From Beijerinckiaceae bacterium (GTDB lineage Bacteria > Pseudomonadota > Alphaproteobacteria > Rhizobiales > Beijerinckiaceae), in contig CANGBX010000004.1 in NCBI GenBank assembly GCA_947452455.1, positions 186,001 through 250,000 of the forward strand: DNA of 64,000 bases, written 5' to 3'. Shown here one piece after another: positions 34,208-43,359 of the stretch. The first letter of the stretch is position 1. Each line of letters begins with the position of its first letter. Made by a program: the position numbers and the translations under genes. The notes under the pieces were generated by a model that saw nothing but the letters and a program-made list of their open reading frames with translations, made no database searches and was not told the origin of the DNA.

Positions 34208-34747
34208 ATGCTGGAATTGACGAAAGTCTCAGTTCACGGCGAGGACATTACCGTCCTCGGACCCTACAACCCCTACCGTACACATATAGAAATGGGCGGA
34301 GACCGAAATAATTATCCGTCACATAGTGGCAGAATTCTTGACCTTAAGGATTGCCTTCCAAAGGGTATAGATTACTTCATTCCTCTCAGAGACAAGCTTA
34401 AAATCACAGAAGCAATCACAATTGTACCTTCTCACGATCCAGCAAAGACAACCTCTGGCCTTGCACTACTGGTTGCAAAGCTTACTGATGGTCAAGGTTA
34501 TGTCGATGCTAGCGGTTGCTTGGTTCGACACACGAAAATTCAAAAACTCGCGTCTGGGGGTGACCGAAGCAAGCAAGTTCATCTAGACTCGATACGGGTT
34601 GCAAATACACAACTTATCGAAGGCAGACGCGTCTTGCTTATCGACGATGTAATGACATCAGGAAATTCTTTGATCGCATGCAAGTCTTTGCTGCTGACCG
34701 CCGGTGCCGCGCATGTAACTTGCCTGGCGCTAGGTAGAACTACCTAG
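34208..34747 (+). CDS. Phosphoribosyltransferase (ComF-like)
   Basis: A 179-residue type I phosphoribosyltransferase. The PRPP-binding motif is GRRVLLIDDVMTSGNSLIAC near residues 140-160, with the two Asp residues and the TSGN loop. Upstream, ITIVPSHDPAKTTSGLALLV resembles the ComF-type core. There is no zinc ribbon. Its only close neighbour is the convergent dprA-like gene, with which it shares eight bases at the ends. ComF and DprA both act in DNA uptake, but a pair outside any competence locus suggests another use. Confidence 0.78.
   Translation: MLELTKVSVHGEDITVLGPYNPYRTHIEMGGDRNNYPSHSGRILDLKDCLPKGIDYFIPLRDKLKITEAITIVPSHDPAKTTSGLALLVAKLTDGQGYVDASGCLVRHTKIQKLASGGDRSKQVHLDSIRVANTQLIEGRRVLLIDDVMTSGNSLIACKSLLLTAGAAHVTCLALGRTT
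34731..34746. repeat. Palindrome shared by two convergent stop codons
   Basis: TAGGTAG (34731-34737), AA, CTACCTA (34740-34746) is a perfect inverted repeat. The stop codon of the phosphoribosyltransferase (34745-34747) and that of the dprA-like gene (34742-34740) both lie in it. No T run follows, so termination is uncertain. Confidence 0.5.
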
Positions 34748-35528
34748 CTGCAATGCGATCAAGAACATCCTCAACTTTCTCGAGAACAACGCATTTTGAA
34801 TATGGAAGAAATTTTTTGGGCCACATGAGGTTTTGATCTTCCACAACCGACTTAGCGATAAACAACCAGCGGCCCAACCTTTGACATTCCGCGCTTTGAT
34901 GAAGTGTTCCTGAAGTATCCGATGCCTCGATAACTACAGTCGCATCTGAGAGGGCCGCCATAAGCCGATTCCGCTCAGGGAAATTGGATTTATAAGTCCG
35001 CTCCCCAAGCTGAAACTGCGAAATTAAGAGGTGATCCCGGTAGATGACTTCCTGGAGAGCACTATTTTTTGCGGGGTAAGCTTTATCAAGCGGCGTTCCA
35101 ATCACTGCAGCAACGCGCCCTTGGCAACGGATAGCCTCGCTTAACGCTTCAGTATCTACCCCTTCCGCTAGGCCGGAGACGACAGCAACACCAACTTCTG
35201 CGAGCCCCCTAGCAAGTTTACGCGCACGCGCGGCACCTGCAGCCGATACGTTCCTGGTTCCAACAATTGCAACCGCTGGAGACCCAATCAAACCTATGTC
35301 ACCGGCGTAGAATATTCGCTTTGACGAGACGCGTTCGGCTCCAAGCATAAGATCAAGCTGTTTGGGCTCTAAAGGCGCGCCTCCGCGGCCGGAAAGAATT
35401 GATGATAATTCAATATGCCTGATGTCAGTTGGAGGCGTGTAGCGTGCGCGGTAGCTGTCCTGCAAACCATCTCGCGGTTTGGGATCAAACGAAAGCTGCT
35501 TCGCTGCGACCGTGTTCCTGCTGCCCAT
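34740..35528 (-). CDS. DprA/Smf-like protein (SLOG Rossmann fold)
   Basis: A 262-residue protein holding only the Rossmann domain of DprA: AVAIVGTRNVSAAGAARARK, VAVVSGLAEGVDTEALSEAI, GTPLDKAYPAKN, LLISQF, NFPERNRLMAALSDATVVIE and SGTLHQSAECQRLGR. Chromosomal DprA is usually longer, with SAM-like and winged-helix domains that are not recognisable here. True DprA loads RecA on incoming single-stranded DNA. SLOG proteins in accessory regions have been linked to nucleotide-based conflict systems. The convergent phosphoribosyltransferase partner and the island setting favour such a role over competence. Confidence 0.82.
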   Translation of the reverse strand: MGSRNTVAAKQLSFDPKPRDGLQDSYRARYTPPTDIRHIELSSILSGRGGAPLEPKQLDLMLGAERVSSKRIFYAGDIGLIGSPAVAIVGTRNVSAAGAARARKLARGLAEVGVAVVSGLAEGVDTEALSEAIRCQGRVAAVIGTPLDKAYPAKNSALQEVIYRDHLLISQFQLGERTYKSNFPERNRLMAALSDATVVIEASDTSGTLHQSAECQRLGRWLFIAKSVVEDQNLMWPKKFLPYSKCVVLEKVEDVLDRIAAR

Positions 35529-35955
35529 AAGAAACGAATCACCTTTGAAGGTCGGTGCTGACGAATGCCACCCTAAATCATAAACTTAGCTGGACGCGCG
35601 CTATCTGCCAACAACCTTAAGGAAGCACGAAATCCGCCAATTCTCAACAAGATCCTCGAAAGCAACGCAGCAATTCGCTCCACCACGCCAACGACCAGTT
35701 TTATGTCATTCGACGGCAAAAGCCCCCTACAAAACAAGTTGCTTACTCAGCAGATTTAAGTGGCTGAATTGCTGATGCTAATAAACGCGTTAGTGCCGAC
35801 GCAAGGTTCGGGCGTTATCAGACGCAAGCCTATCTGAGACCAATTTTTAGGGGCCCATAGAGTCTCAACGGTTCGGTCACCTATCTCGAATACCTAGGAA
35901 ACAAAAAGGTATTTTCACACTCAATCGGGGCATTTGCGAGTTTGGGAGGGTGAAC
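35529..35955. other. Non-coding AT-rich stretch between dprA-like gene and tRNA-Ser
   Basis: No gene with believable codon use is seen. The stretch must hold the dprA-like promoter (near 35540-35600) and could hold a recombination junction, since the 3' end of tRNA-Ser faces it. I saw no clear repeat of the tRNA end within it. Confidence 0.4.
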
Positions 35956-36045
35956 TGGCGGAGGGGGCGGGATTCGAACCCGCGATACGGTTTCCCGCAT
36001 ACACACTTTCCAGGCGTGCGCCTTCAGCCACTCGGCCACCCCTCC
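35956..36045 (-). tRNA. tRNA-Ser (anticodon GGA)
   Basis: Read leftward, the sequence folds as a class II tRNA: acceptor GGAGGGG pairs with CCCCTCC, the discriminator is G and CCA is encoded. The anticodon loop CTGGAAA carries GGA, which reads UCC and UCU. The T arm GCGGGTTCGAATCCCGC is canonical and a long variable arm is present. The 3' end faces the accessory region, as expected when a mobile element has used a tRNA end. Confidence 0.95.
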
Positions 36046-36236
36046 GGCTACGGTCATGACGAGGCATGCCGCAGGAGGGCGCACTATAGTCAGCGCGGGC
36101 TCGGGCGCAAGGACCGGGGGCGGCTTTTATGTGCCTCAAGCCAGTTCCGAGGGACAAAAGCGGATCAGCCTCTTCCCGCACCGCTAACCCGCGCCTACAT
36201 AAGATGGTGTTTCATTCTTGCTGCGGAGGTCGGCTC

Positions 36237-36899
36237 ATGTTCGCTTTCCTGAAAAAGACGTCGATTCCCGCGCCCGGCGAAGCTTTGCCCGGCCGCGGCC
36301 AAGCCATTGCCACAGCCCAGACGCATTATGTGACTGGCCGCGCGTTGAAAGAGCCTTTTCCGGATGGTTGCGAAACCGTGCTGTTTGGCCTGGGCTGTTT
36401 CTGGGGCGCAGAGCGCAAATTCTGGCAGATGGGCAAAGATAAAATCTGGCTCACCGCTGTTGGCTATGCCGCCGGACAAACACCCAACCCGACGTATGAA
36501 GAAGTCTGCTCAGGCATGACCGGGCACAATGAAGTTGTGCTGGTTGTCTTTGATCCGCGCGTCACGCCGTTTGCAGACCTGCTCAAAACCTTTTGGGAAA
36601 ATCACGATCCCACGCAGGGCATGCGGCAAGGCAATGATGTGGGCACGCAATATCGCTCCGGCATTTATGTGAGCAATGATGCACAGCGCGAGATGGCCGA
36701 GAGCAGCGCCAAAAGCTTTGGCGTGGCTTTGGCCGCGAAGGGCTTTGCGCCGATCACAACAGAAATTCGCAACGCCCCCCCCTTCTATTATGCAGAAGCC
36801 TATCACCAGCAATATCTGGCAAAAAACCCCAATGGCTATTGCGGGCTTGGCGGCACGGGTGTGACTTGCGCCATCGGCACAGGTGTTTCTTCCAGCTAG
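36237..36899 (+). CDS. msrA: Peptide-methionine (S)-S-oxide reductase MsrA
   Basis: From ATG 36237, preceded by GGAGGT, the protein has 220 residues. The catalytic Cys54 lies in [10 protein letters not shown], the MsrA signature, and [14 protein letters not shown] contains the usual ending. MsrA reduces methionine-S-sulfoxide in proteins. It is the first clear housekeeping gene right of the tRNA-Ser gene. Confidence 0.95.
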   Translation: MFAFLKKTSIPAPGEALPGRGQAIATAQTHYVTGRALKEPFPDGCETVLFGLGCFWGAERKFWQMGKDKIWLTAVGYAAGQTPNPTYEEVCSGMTGHNEVVLVVFDPRVTPFADLLKTFWENHDPTQGMRQGNDVGTQYRSGIYVSNDAQREMAESSAKSFGVALAAKGFAPITTEIRNAPPFYYAEAYHQQYLAKNPNGYCGLGGTGVTCAIGTGVSSS

Positions 36900-36957
36900 T
36901 GCTTGCCCCTCGCCTGCCCTTCGTGGCATCACAGCAGGGTCAGACAGGGACACCAAA

Positions 36958-37476
36958 ATGATCGAACGCGCGCTTGAAAAATTTCTCTTCGCCAGCCGTT
37001 GGCTGCTGGCGCCATTCTATGTCGCGTTGGTCATCAGTCTTGCCGGTCTTTTGATCAAGGCCGCGCAAGAGCTCTGGCATTTCATGTCCCATGCACTGAC
37101 AGCCAGCGAAAGCGATGTCATTCTCGGCGTTTTATCTTTGATTGATCTGACACTCACAGGCTCGCTCATCATCATCGTCATTTTTTCAGGCTACGAGAAT
37201 TTTGTCTCGAAGATTGACGAGAGCGAACATCGCGATTGGCCCGAATGGATGGGCAAGATCGATTTTACAGGCCTCAAGCTGAAGCTCCTGTCGTCGATCG
37301 TCGCCATCTCAGGCATCCAGCTTTTGAAGACCTTTATGAATGTCAAAAATGCTTCCGACCGCGATATTATGTGGTCGGTGATCATTCACATGGTCTTCGT
37401 GATCTCGGGCATTATTCTGGCCTGGACGGATAAGATCAGTGGCGAGGCCCATTCTTCAAGCGACAAGGCCCATTGA
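36958..37476 (+). CDS. UPF0114 family membrane protein (YqhA-like)
   Basis: From ATG 36958 the protein has 172 residues with three to four membrane segments and the family landmarks SRWLLAPFYVALVISLAGLL, DLTLTGSLIIIVIFSGYENF and WPEWMGKIDFTGLKLKLLSS. The family's function is unknown. It lies 58 bases after msrA on the same strand. Confidence 0.88.
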   Translation: MIERALEKFLFASRWLLAPFYVALVISLAGLLIKAAQELWHFMSHALTASESDVILGVLSLIDLTLTGSLIIIVIFSGYENFVSKIDESEHRDWPEWMGKIDFTGLKLKLLSSIVAISGIQLLKTFMNVKNASDRDIMWSVIIHMVFVISGIILAWTDKISGEAHSSSDKAH

Positions 37477-38436
37477 TCATTTTGCCTGCAACACCGCGCG
37501 ACATGCGCCGGGCAATTGGGCAAGCGTCACGGGCTTGGGCTGCTTTTCCGGCGGCACTGGCTTGGGGTGCATGGCCTCATCCGTAAACCACCAATCCAAC
37601 GTCTTGTCACAGCCGTCACTTTGCGGCGGCGGCTCTTGCGCGCGGCAGCTTTCCTCACCCGCAGGGCAGCTGAGACGAATATGGAAGTGATAATTATGCC
37701 CATACATCGGGCGTATCTTGCCAAGCCATGCGCGGTCGCCACGCGCATCGCGACAGATAGCTTTCTTGATCGCCGGATTGACGAAGACGCGCTCGACTTG
37801 GGCTTGCTGCGCAACATATTTCAGCATGGCCATATGCTGGGCACCAAACAGCTGCGGCTCCACATCCATCCAATCGTCACGCACGAGATTAGTGGCTGAA
37901 AGCTCTTCGCGCTCTTGGCGTGTGAAACGCCGCTCCGGCATGGGTGTGAACCAGACATCGGCATCAAGCCCGATCTGATGCGAGGCATGTCCGGTGAACA
38001 TCGGGCCGCCACGCGGCTGCGACATGTCGCCCACTAAAAAACCCGGCCAAATCTTTTTCGCGCGCAAATCACGCGCGACATTTTGCAAGAAAGACACAAG
38101 CTCGGGGTGGCCCCAATTGCGATTGCGCGACAGGCGCATCACCTGCCAAGCCTCCCCATCGAAGGGCAGCATGTCGGCGCCGGCCAGACAGCCGCGCGAA
38201 TAAAAACCGATCGGCTTGGCCGCCAATTTTGCGGGCGACACGCTGCGGCCAAAGAGTTCTTTGGCTGGCAATGCCGGATCATTCGGATTGGAAAGTGGCG
38301 GCAGCGGCTTTGGCGCGAGCGTGCCGAGATCTTGCGCTTGCGCAGAGATGGAAAACGCAACGCTGAAAAGAAGGGCCGCAATTTTGAAACCGTCATTGCG
38401 AGCGAAGCGAAGCAAGCCAGACAATCTTGTGTTCAT
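37477..38436 (-). CDS. mepA: Penicillin-insensitive murein endopeptidase MepA
   Basis: A LAS-type metallopeptidase that cuts D-Ala-meso-DAP cross-links in peptidoglycan in the periplasm. Zinc ligands are in FTGHASHQIGLDADVWF and GHNYHFHIRL; Cys residues are as in the family. I place the start at ATG 38436, giving 319 residues with a signal peptide whose hydrophobic core is FKIAALLFSVAFSISAQA. The first 16 codons lie inside a palindromic repeat (38391-38472). The frame open to 38487 would add repeat-derived residues and is unlikely to be translated. Confidence 0.88.
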   Translation of the reverse strand: MNTRLSGLLRFARNDGFKIAALLFSVAFSISAQAQDLGTLAPKPLPPLSNPNDPALPAKELFGRSVSPAKLAAKPIGFYSRGCLAGADMLPFDGEAWQVMRLSRNRNWGHPELVSFLQNVARDLRAKKIWPGFLVGDMSQPRGGPMFTGHASHQIGLDADVWFTPMPERRFTRQEREELSATNLVRDDWMDVEPQLFGAQHMAMLKYVAQQAQVERVFVNPAIKKAICRDARGDRAWLGKIRPMYGHNYHFHIRLSCPAGEESCRAQEPPPQSDGCDKTLDWWFTDEAMHPKPVPPEKQPKPVTLAQLPGACRAVLQAK

Positions 38437-38472
38437 TTGGATGGCCACGTCGCTTCGCTCCTCGCAATGACG
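38391..38472. repeat. Palindromic intergenic repeat ('CEERSD' type) inserted at the mepA start
   Basis: CGTCATTGCGAGCGAAGCGA (38391-38410) is matched by the reverse arm TCGCTTCGCTCCTCGCAATG (from 38450) ending in ACG at 38472. The unit is 82 bases. Repeats of this sequence are scattered between genes of many Hyphomicrobiales and produce the familiar false translation CEERSD/FARNDG. Here it supplies the start codon and the N-terminal residues of the MepA signal peptide. Confidence 0.85.
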
Positions 38473-38483
38473 AACGTGAGGGA

Positions 38484-39356
38484 TCAATCCCCGAAGACCA
38501 CCGTCTTTGATCCGTTGAGGATCACGCGATCTTCCAAATGGTGGCGCACGGCGCGCGCCAAGACACGCCGCTCGATGTCGCGGCCTTTGCGCACGAGATC
38601 TTCGGGCAAGTCGCGGTGGCTGATGCGCTCCACATCCTGCTCGATAATCGGACCTTCATCGAGATCGGACGTCACATAATGCGCGGTCGCGCCGATCAGT
38701 TTCACGCCGCGCGTATGCGCCTGCTTGTAAGGGTTCGCACCTTTGAAGCCGGGCAAGAAGGAATGGTGAATGTTGATGCAGCGGCCAGACAGCTTGGCAG
38801 AGAGGCCTTCCGAGAGAATCTGCATATAGCGCGCGAGTACGACGAGTTCCGTGTTGGTCTCGCGCACGAGATTCCACAGCTGCGTTTCTTGTTCCATCTT
38901 CGTGTCGCGCGAGACGGGCAAGTGATGAAACGGGATGCCGTCAAAATCCAGATGCGCATAGGTCTCGCGCGGATGATTGGCGACAACCGCGGTCAATTCC
39001 ATCGGCAATTCATCAATGCGCCAGCGATAGAGCAGATCAGCCAGGCAATGGTCGAATTTCGAGACCAGCACCATGACGCGCTTTTTCTGTGCGACGCCGC
39101 GCATCGTCCAGTTCATGTTGAACGTCTTGGCAAGATCACCAAAGCCCGCGCTGATTTTCTCGAAGGGCGTCTCGCCGACGAGGTTGAAAACCACGCGCAT
39201 GAAAAAGACATTGCTCTGCGTGTCATCATATTGCTGCGCATCGAGAATGTTGCAGCTCTCCCCAAACAGATAGGCCGAGACACCGGCAACAATGCCGGGC
39301 TTGTTGGGGCAGGAGAGCGTCAGAACATATTGCGCGCTGGGCGGGACGACAGGCAT
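38484..39356 (-). CDS. purU: Formyltetrahydrofolate deformylase
   Basis: From ATG 39356 the protein has 290 residues: an N-terminal ACT domain ([20 protein letters not shown]) and a formyltransferase-fold catalytic domain with [16 protein letters not shown] (His) and [16 protein letters not shown] (Asp). It hydrolyses 10-formyl-THF to formate and THF, balancing one-carbon units and supplying formate. The start at 39422 in the same frame would add residues foreign to the family. Confidence 0.95.
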   Translation of the reverse strand: MPVVPPSAQYVLTLSCPNKPGIVAGVSAYLFGESCNILDAQQYDDTQSNVFFMRVVFNLVGETPFEKISAGFGDLAKTFNMNWTMRGVAQKKRVMVLVSKFDHCLADLLYRWRIDELPMELTAVVANHPRETYAHLDFDGIPFHHLPVSRDTKMEQETQLWNLVRETNTELVVLARYMQILSEGLSAKLSGRCINIHHSFLPGFKGANPYKQAHTRGVKLIGATAHYVTSDLDEGPIIEQDVERISHRDLPEDLVRKGRDIERRVLARAVRHHLEDRVILNGSKTVVFGD

Positions 39357-39516
39357 GAACCACTTCCACTCATGAAACAGGCCCGCAAACGGGGCTTCGT
39401 GGTATAGGCCAAAGAGGCGCAAAACCTCAACCGCGCCTTGACGCGCAATTGGGCGGAGGCCTAAAATGTTCGTAATCCGCCCATATGTTCTCTATGCGAA
39501 CAACTGAGGAATGACC

Positions 39517-40722
39517 ATGACCGAAGCCTTTCTCTGCACCGGCCTGCGCACCCCCATTGGTCGCTACGGCGGGGCGCTCTCCTCGGTGCGTCCGGACGAC
39601 CTTCTGGCCTTTGCCATCCGAGAATTGATGGCGCGCCATCCGCAAATCCCCGGCGAAGCCATTGACGAGATTTATGCCGGCTGCGCCAACCAGGCGGGCG
39701 AGGACAATCGCAATGTTGCGCGCATGGCGGGCCTGCTCTCGGGCCTGCCGATGTCTGTGCCCGGCACAACGCTGAACCGCCTCTGCGGGTCCGGCATGGA
39801 TGCGATTGGCGCGGCGGCCCGCGCGGTGAAGGCGGGCGAAAGCGAACTCGTGATTGCAGGCGGCGTGGAAAGCATGTCGCGCGCCCCCTTCGTCATGAAC
39901 AAGGCGACGGAAGCTTTCTCGCGCTCCGCCGAAATCCACGACACGACAATCGGCTGGCGCTTCGTCAATCCGCTGATGAAAGCGCAATATGGCGTCGATT
40001 CCATGCCGGAAACGGCGGAAAACCTCGCCGAAGACAAGCAGATCTCGCGCGCCGATCAGGACGCATTTGCGTTTCGCTCGCAAGCTCGCGCGGCCAAAGC
40101 CATTGCGGCGGGCCGCTTTGCCAAAGAAATCGTTGCTTATGAAATCAAGGATCGCAAAGGCAATATCACGCGCGTCGAGCGCGATGAACATCCGCGCGAA
40201 ACAACGATTGAAAAGCTGGCCGCGCTTGGAACACCTTTCCGCAAAGGCGGCTCGATCACCGCCGGCAATGCGTCGGGCGTGAATGATGGTGCTGCCGCCG
40301 TGATCATTGCCTCGGCCCGTGCGGTTGAAAAATACGGCCTGACCCCGCTGGCCAAGATCAATGGTCTGGCGACCGCCGGCTGCGCACCGCGCATCATGGG
40401 CTTTGGCCCGGTGCCTGCCACGCAGAAACTCATGGATCGTCTGGGCCTGAAAATCTCGGACTTCGATGTCTGCGAATTCAACGAAGCCTTTGCGGCGCAG
40501 GCGCTCGCCTGCACACGCGGCCTTGGCCTGCCTGACGATGCAGAACACGTCAATCCGAATGGCGGCGCCATTGCGCTCGGCCATCCGCTTGGCATGTCAG
40601 GCGCACGCATCACATTGACGGCGGCCATTGAAATGAATGAGCGCAGCCAAAAGCGCGCGCTCGCCACCATGTGCATTGGCGTGGGTCAGGGTATTGCCAT
40701 TGCGCTGGAGGCGGTGCGCTAA
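39517..40722 (+). CDS. pcaF: 3-oxoadipyl-CoA / acetyl-CoA thiolase (PcaF type)
   Basis: From ATG 39517, with GAGGA six bases upstream, the protein has 401 residues; an ATG at 39511 is too close to the ribosome site. Cys90 in NRLCGSGMDA is the acyl-accepting residue, His is in GHPLGMSGAR and the second Cys in MCIGVGQG. CANQAGEDNRNVARMA and the HPLGMSGAR spelling are typical of PcaF, the last enzyme of the beta-ketoadipate pathway. No other pca gene is nearby, so a general thiolase role is possible. Confidence 0.85.
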   Translation: MTEAFLCTGLRTPIGRYGGALSSVRPDDLLAFAIRELMARHPQIPGEAIDEIYAGCANQAGEDNRNVARMAGLLSGLPMSVPGTTLNRLCGSGMDAIGAAARAVKAGESELVIAGGVESMSRAPFVMNKATEAFSRSAEIHDTTIGWRFVNPLMKAQYGVDSMPETAENLAEDKQISRADQDAFAFRSQARAAKAIAAGRFAKEIVAYEIKDRKGNITRVERDEHPRETTIEKLAALGTPFRKGGSITAGNASGVNDGAAAVIIASARAVEKYGLTPLAKINGLATAGCAPRIMGFGPVPATQKLMDRLGLKISDFDVCEFNEAFAAQALACTRGLGLPDDAEHVNPNGGAIALGHPLGMSGARITLTAAIEMNERSQKRALATMCIGVGQGIAIALEAVR

Positions 40723-40760
40723 CGCGCTTGCCGCATCCATCAAAAAGCGACAGATTGCGA

Positions 40761-40790
40761 GGGCGCGGGACAAACTCCCGCGCCCTTTCT
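40761..40790 (+). terminator. Intrinsic terminator after the thiolase gene
   Basis: GGGCGCGGGA (40761-40770), loop CAAAC, TCCCGCGCCC (40776-40785), then TTTCTCTTT. A strong stem with a T-rich tail, ending 17 bases before the nitrilase start. Confidence 0.8.
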
Positions 40791-40806
40791 CTTTGCGGAG
40801 CCTCTT

Positions 40807-41631
40807 TTGAAAATCGCAGCTATCCAGATGAATTCGACAGATGACAAAGCCGCCAATCTCGAACAGGCGCGCCGTCTCATCGAAAGCTGCATCGACAAAG
40901 AGCGCCCCGATTGGATCAGCCTGCCGGAAGTTTTCTCCTTCATGGGCGGCACACGCCAAGACAAGATCGCAGCGGCCGAGAGCTTTCCCGATGGCGCTGC
41001 CTATTCGCTCATGCGTGATCTGGCGATGCGCCACAGCGTGCATATTCATGCAGGCTCGATGCTGGAAAAAATTGCAGGCGAAGAACGTCTCGGCAATACA
41101 ACCATCGCCTTCAATCCCCAAGGCGCGGAAGTCGCACGCTATCGCAAGATTCACATGTTCGATGTCACCACGCCAGACGGCATGGAATATCGCGAAAGCA
41201 ACGCCATGAAACCGGGTGAGGACGTCGTCACATACGAGTGCGAAGGTCTCACGATTGGCTGCGCCATATGCTATGACTTGCGCTTTCCAGCACTCTTTGA
41301 TGCGCTCGCCAAACGTGGCGCAGATCTGATTGCACTGCCGTCTGCTTTCACATTGCAAACGGGCAAAGATCATTGGGAAGTGATGTGCCGCGCCCGTGCG
41401 ATTGAAACGCAAACCTATTTTGTAGCAGCCGCGCAAACAGGCCAATTCAAACAGGGGGCGGAAACGCGCTCGACCTATGGTCATTCGCTCATTGTCGATC
41501 CTTGGGGCTTGGTGGTCGCGAAAGTCTCTGATGGTATTGGCTATACGACGGCGCAGATTGATCGCAGCTTGATCAAACGCGTACGCGCGCAAATCCCTGT
41601 GGCGCAACATAAGGTCGATGTGAAGCCGTGA
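40807..41631 (+). CDS. Carbon-nitrogen hydrolase (nitrilase superfamily, Nit1/Nit2-like)
   Basis: From TTG 40807, preceded by GCGGAG, the protein has 274 residues. The triad is Glu41 (SLPEVF), Lys114 (YRKIHMFDV) and Cys155 (GCAICYDLRFP). The GCAICYDLRFP motif and size match the Nit branch, which removes damaged deaminated glutathione or omega-amides in other organisms. The next gene overlaps by four bases (GTGA). Confidence 0.88.
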   Translation: MKIAAIQMNSTDDKAANLEQARRLIESCIDKERPDWISLPEVFSFMGGTRQDKIAAAESFPDGAAYSLMRDLAMRHSVHIHAGSMLEKIAGEERLGNTTIAFNPQGAEVARYRKIHMFDVTTPDGMEYRESNAMKPGEDVVTYECEGLTIGCAICYDLRFPALFDALAKRGADLIALPSAFTLQTGKDHWEVMCRARAIETQTYFVAAAQTGQFKQGAETRSTYGHSLIVDPWGLVVAKVSDGIGYTTAQIDRSLIKRVRAQIPVAQHKVDVKP

Positions 41632-42545
41632 CGCGCATTTGTGTCACAGGCGAGGCTTTGGTGGATTTTGTGCCGGATGCGCAAGGTCATCGCCAATGGA
41701 CACCGGGGGGATCTGGTCTCAACACCGCACTGGCCCTTGCACGTCTCGGTGCTGAAACAAGTTTTGCAGGCGCGCTTTCACAAGATGAAAATGGTGCTCG
41801 CCTTGCTGCATTCATGCATGCAGAAAACATCAATCTCGATCATGCATTGATCAGCGCCAAACCTTGCCCGCATGTCAACGTCTCGAAAGATGCGAGCGGC
41901 ATTCCGCATTATGATCTGCATCTGGCAGGTAGCGCCTTGGAAGAAGCGCCTGCACGCTGGAGCTGGCCTGAAGGCACACGCCATTTTCACGCCACATCTT
42001 TTGCTGCCACACTGGGTCTGGGTGGTGAGGCTGCATGCGCTTCACTTCGCGACGCACGCGAGAGAATGACAACGAGTTTTGATCCGAATATTCGCGCCAA
42101 CATATTTCCAGATCGTGCATCGATCCCGTTGCTGCTTGCACAGCGCATTCGCCATGCGGATATTGTCAAAGTTTCCAGCGAAGATCTCGATGCCATTGCG
42201 CCGGGCATTTTGCATGATCATGTCATCAGTGAATGGCGCGCTTTGGGAGTGCGGCTCGTTATTATCACGCGCGGCGCACAAGGCGCAGTGGCGATTTTTG
42301 GTTCATCACACATCGAAGTCAGCGCGCCAAAAGTGACGGTTTGCGACAGTGTAGGTGCGGGCGACACATTCATGGGTGCCTTGCTCGCCATCATGGCGCA
42401 GGACAATCATCTCGGCACTTGGCAAACACCCGACGATGCGCAAATGGCGCGCTGGCTCACATTTGCTGCAAAAGCAGCATCCATCTGCTGCATGCGCCCC
42501 GGCGCTGATCCGCCCACCCGCGATCAGATGATGATGCAGCGGTAA
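41628..42545 (+). CDS. PfkB-family carbohydrate kinase (fructokinase-like)
   Basis: From GTG 41628 the protein has 305 residues. PfkB signature 1 is GGSGLNTALALARLGAETSF near residue 27 and signature 2 is CDSVGAGDTFMGALLAIM near 238, with the catalytic Asp in GAGD. It phosphorylates a sugar or sugar-like substrate; fructose is the usual guess. Coupled to the nitrilase gene by a GTGA overlap. Confidence 0.82.
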   Translation: MTRICVTGEALVDFVPDAQGHRQWTPGGSGLNTALALARLGAETSFAGALSQDENGARLAAFMHAENINLDHALISAKPCPHVNVSKDASGIPHYDLHLAGSALEEAPARWSWPEGTRHFHATSFAATLGLGGEAACASLRDARERMTTSFDPNIRANIFPDRASIPLLLAQRIRHADIVKVSSEDLDAIAPGILHDHVISEWRALGVRLVIITRGAQGAVAIFGSSHIEVSAPKVTVCDSVGAGDTFMGALLAIMAQDNHLGTWQTPDDAQMARWLTFAAKAASICCMRPGADPPTRDQMMMQR

Positions 42546-42620
42546 AACCGATTTCTGTTGCTTCACCCCCGTGAAACGCCTAGAGACTCGCCCACTCTTT
42601 TTGCCTTTAAGGAACACAGC

Positions 42621-43334
42621 ATGCGTCCTTCCCAACGCGCCAATGACCAGATGCGCCCCGTCACGCTCGAGCGCAATGTTGCGCGTTATGCGGAAGGGTC
42701 TTGCCTCGTCAAATTCGGCGAGACTCATGTTTTGTGCACGGCTTCGCTCGAAGACAAGCCACCCATGTGGCTGCGCGGCCAAGGCCGTGGCTGGGTGACG
42801 GCAGAATATTCCATGCTGCCGCGCGCGACCGCGACCCGCACACGTCGCGAAGTGACGGCCGGCAAGCCCTCTGGCCGCACGCAGGAAATCCAGCGCTTGA
42901 TTGGCCGCTCTTTGCGCGCAGTCGTGGATTTGCAGGCTTTGGGTGAGCGCCAGATCACCATCGATTGCGATGTCTTGCAGGCCGATGGCGGCACACGCAC
43001 TGCCGCCATTACAGGCGCATGGGTGGCGCTGCATGATTGTCTGAAATGGATGCGCGGTCGCTCTATTATCAAGGACATGCCCATCCGCGATCATGTCGCC
43101 GCCATCTCATGCGGTGTGACACATGGCACACCCGTGCTCGATCTCGATTACGCGGAAGATTCCACCGCTGAGACCGACGCCAATTTCGTCATGACCGGAA
43201 CTGGCGGTCTGGTGGAAATTCAGGCGACTGCGGAAGCCGCCATTTTCACCCAAGACCAGCTCACCGCCATGATGGATCTGGCCCGTAACGGCATTGTCCG
43301 CTTGGTGGAATTGCAGAAAGCAGCGGTCGCCTGA
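42621..43334 (+). CDS. rph: Ribonuclease PH
   Basis: From ATG 42621 (AAGGA upstream) the product has 237 residues, the usual RNase PH length. [36 protein letters not shown] and [20 protein letters not shown] are diagnostic. The enzyme trims 3' extensions of tRNA precursors using phosphate. Confidence 0.96.
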   Translation: MRPSQRANDQMRPVTLERNVARYAEGSCLVKFGETHVLCTASLEDKPPMWLRGQGRGWVTAEYSMLPRATATRTRREVTAGKPSGRTQEIQRLIGRSLRAVVDLQALGERQITIDCDVLQADGGTRTAAITGAWVALHDCLKWMRGRSIIKDMPIRDHVAAISCGVTHGTPVLDLDYAEDSTAETDANFVMTGTGGLVEIQATAEAAIFTQDQLTAMMDLARNGIVRLVELQKAAVA

Positions 43335-43359
43335 GCCGGTTTCGGCTCGGGTTCTTTTT
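43333..43359 (+). terminator. Intrinsic terminator after rph
   Basis: GAGCCG (43333-43338), loop GTTT, CGGCTC (43343-43348), then GGGTTCTTTTT. The stem begins on the rph stop codon. From here to about 43650 no gene is seen on either strand. Confidence 0.7.

Noticed and set aside
38437-38487. Upstream extension of mepA starting [13 protein letters not shown]
   Set aside because: The residues come from the palindromic repeat and would place a non-signal segment before the signal peptide.
39427-41610. Long leftward ORFs (385 and 337 codons) antisense to the thiolase and nitrilase genes
   Set aside because: They are rich in Arg, His and Ala as expected from mirror frames of GC-rich genes, while the rightward frames carry full catalytic motifs.
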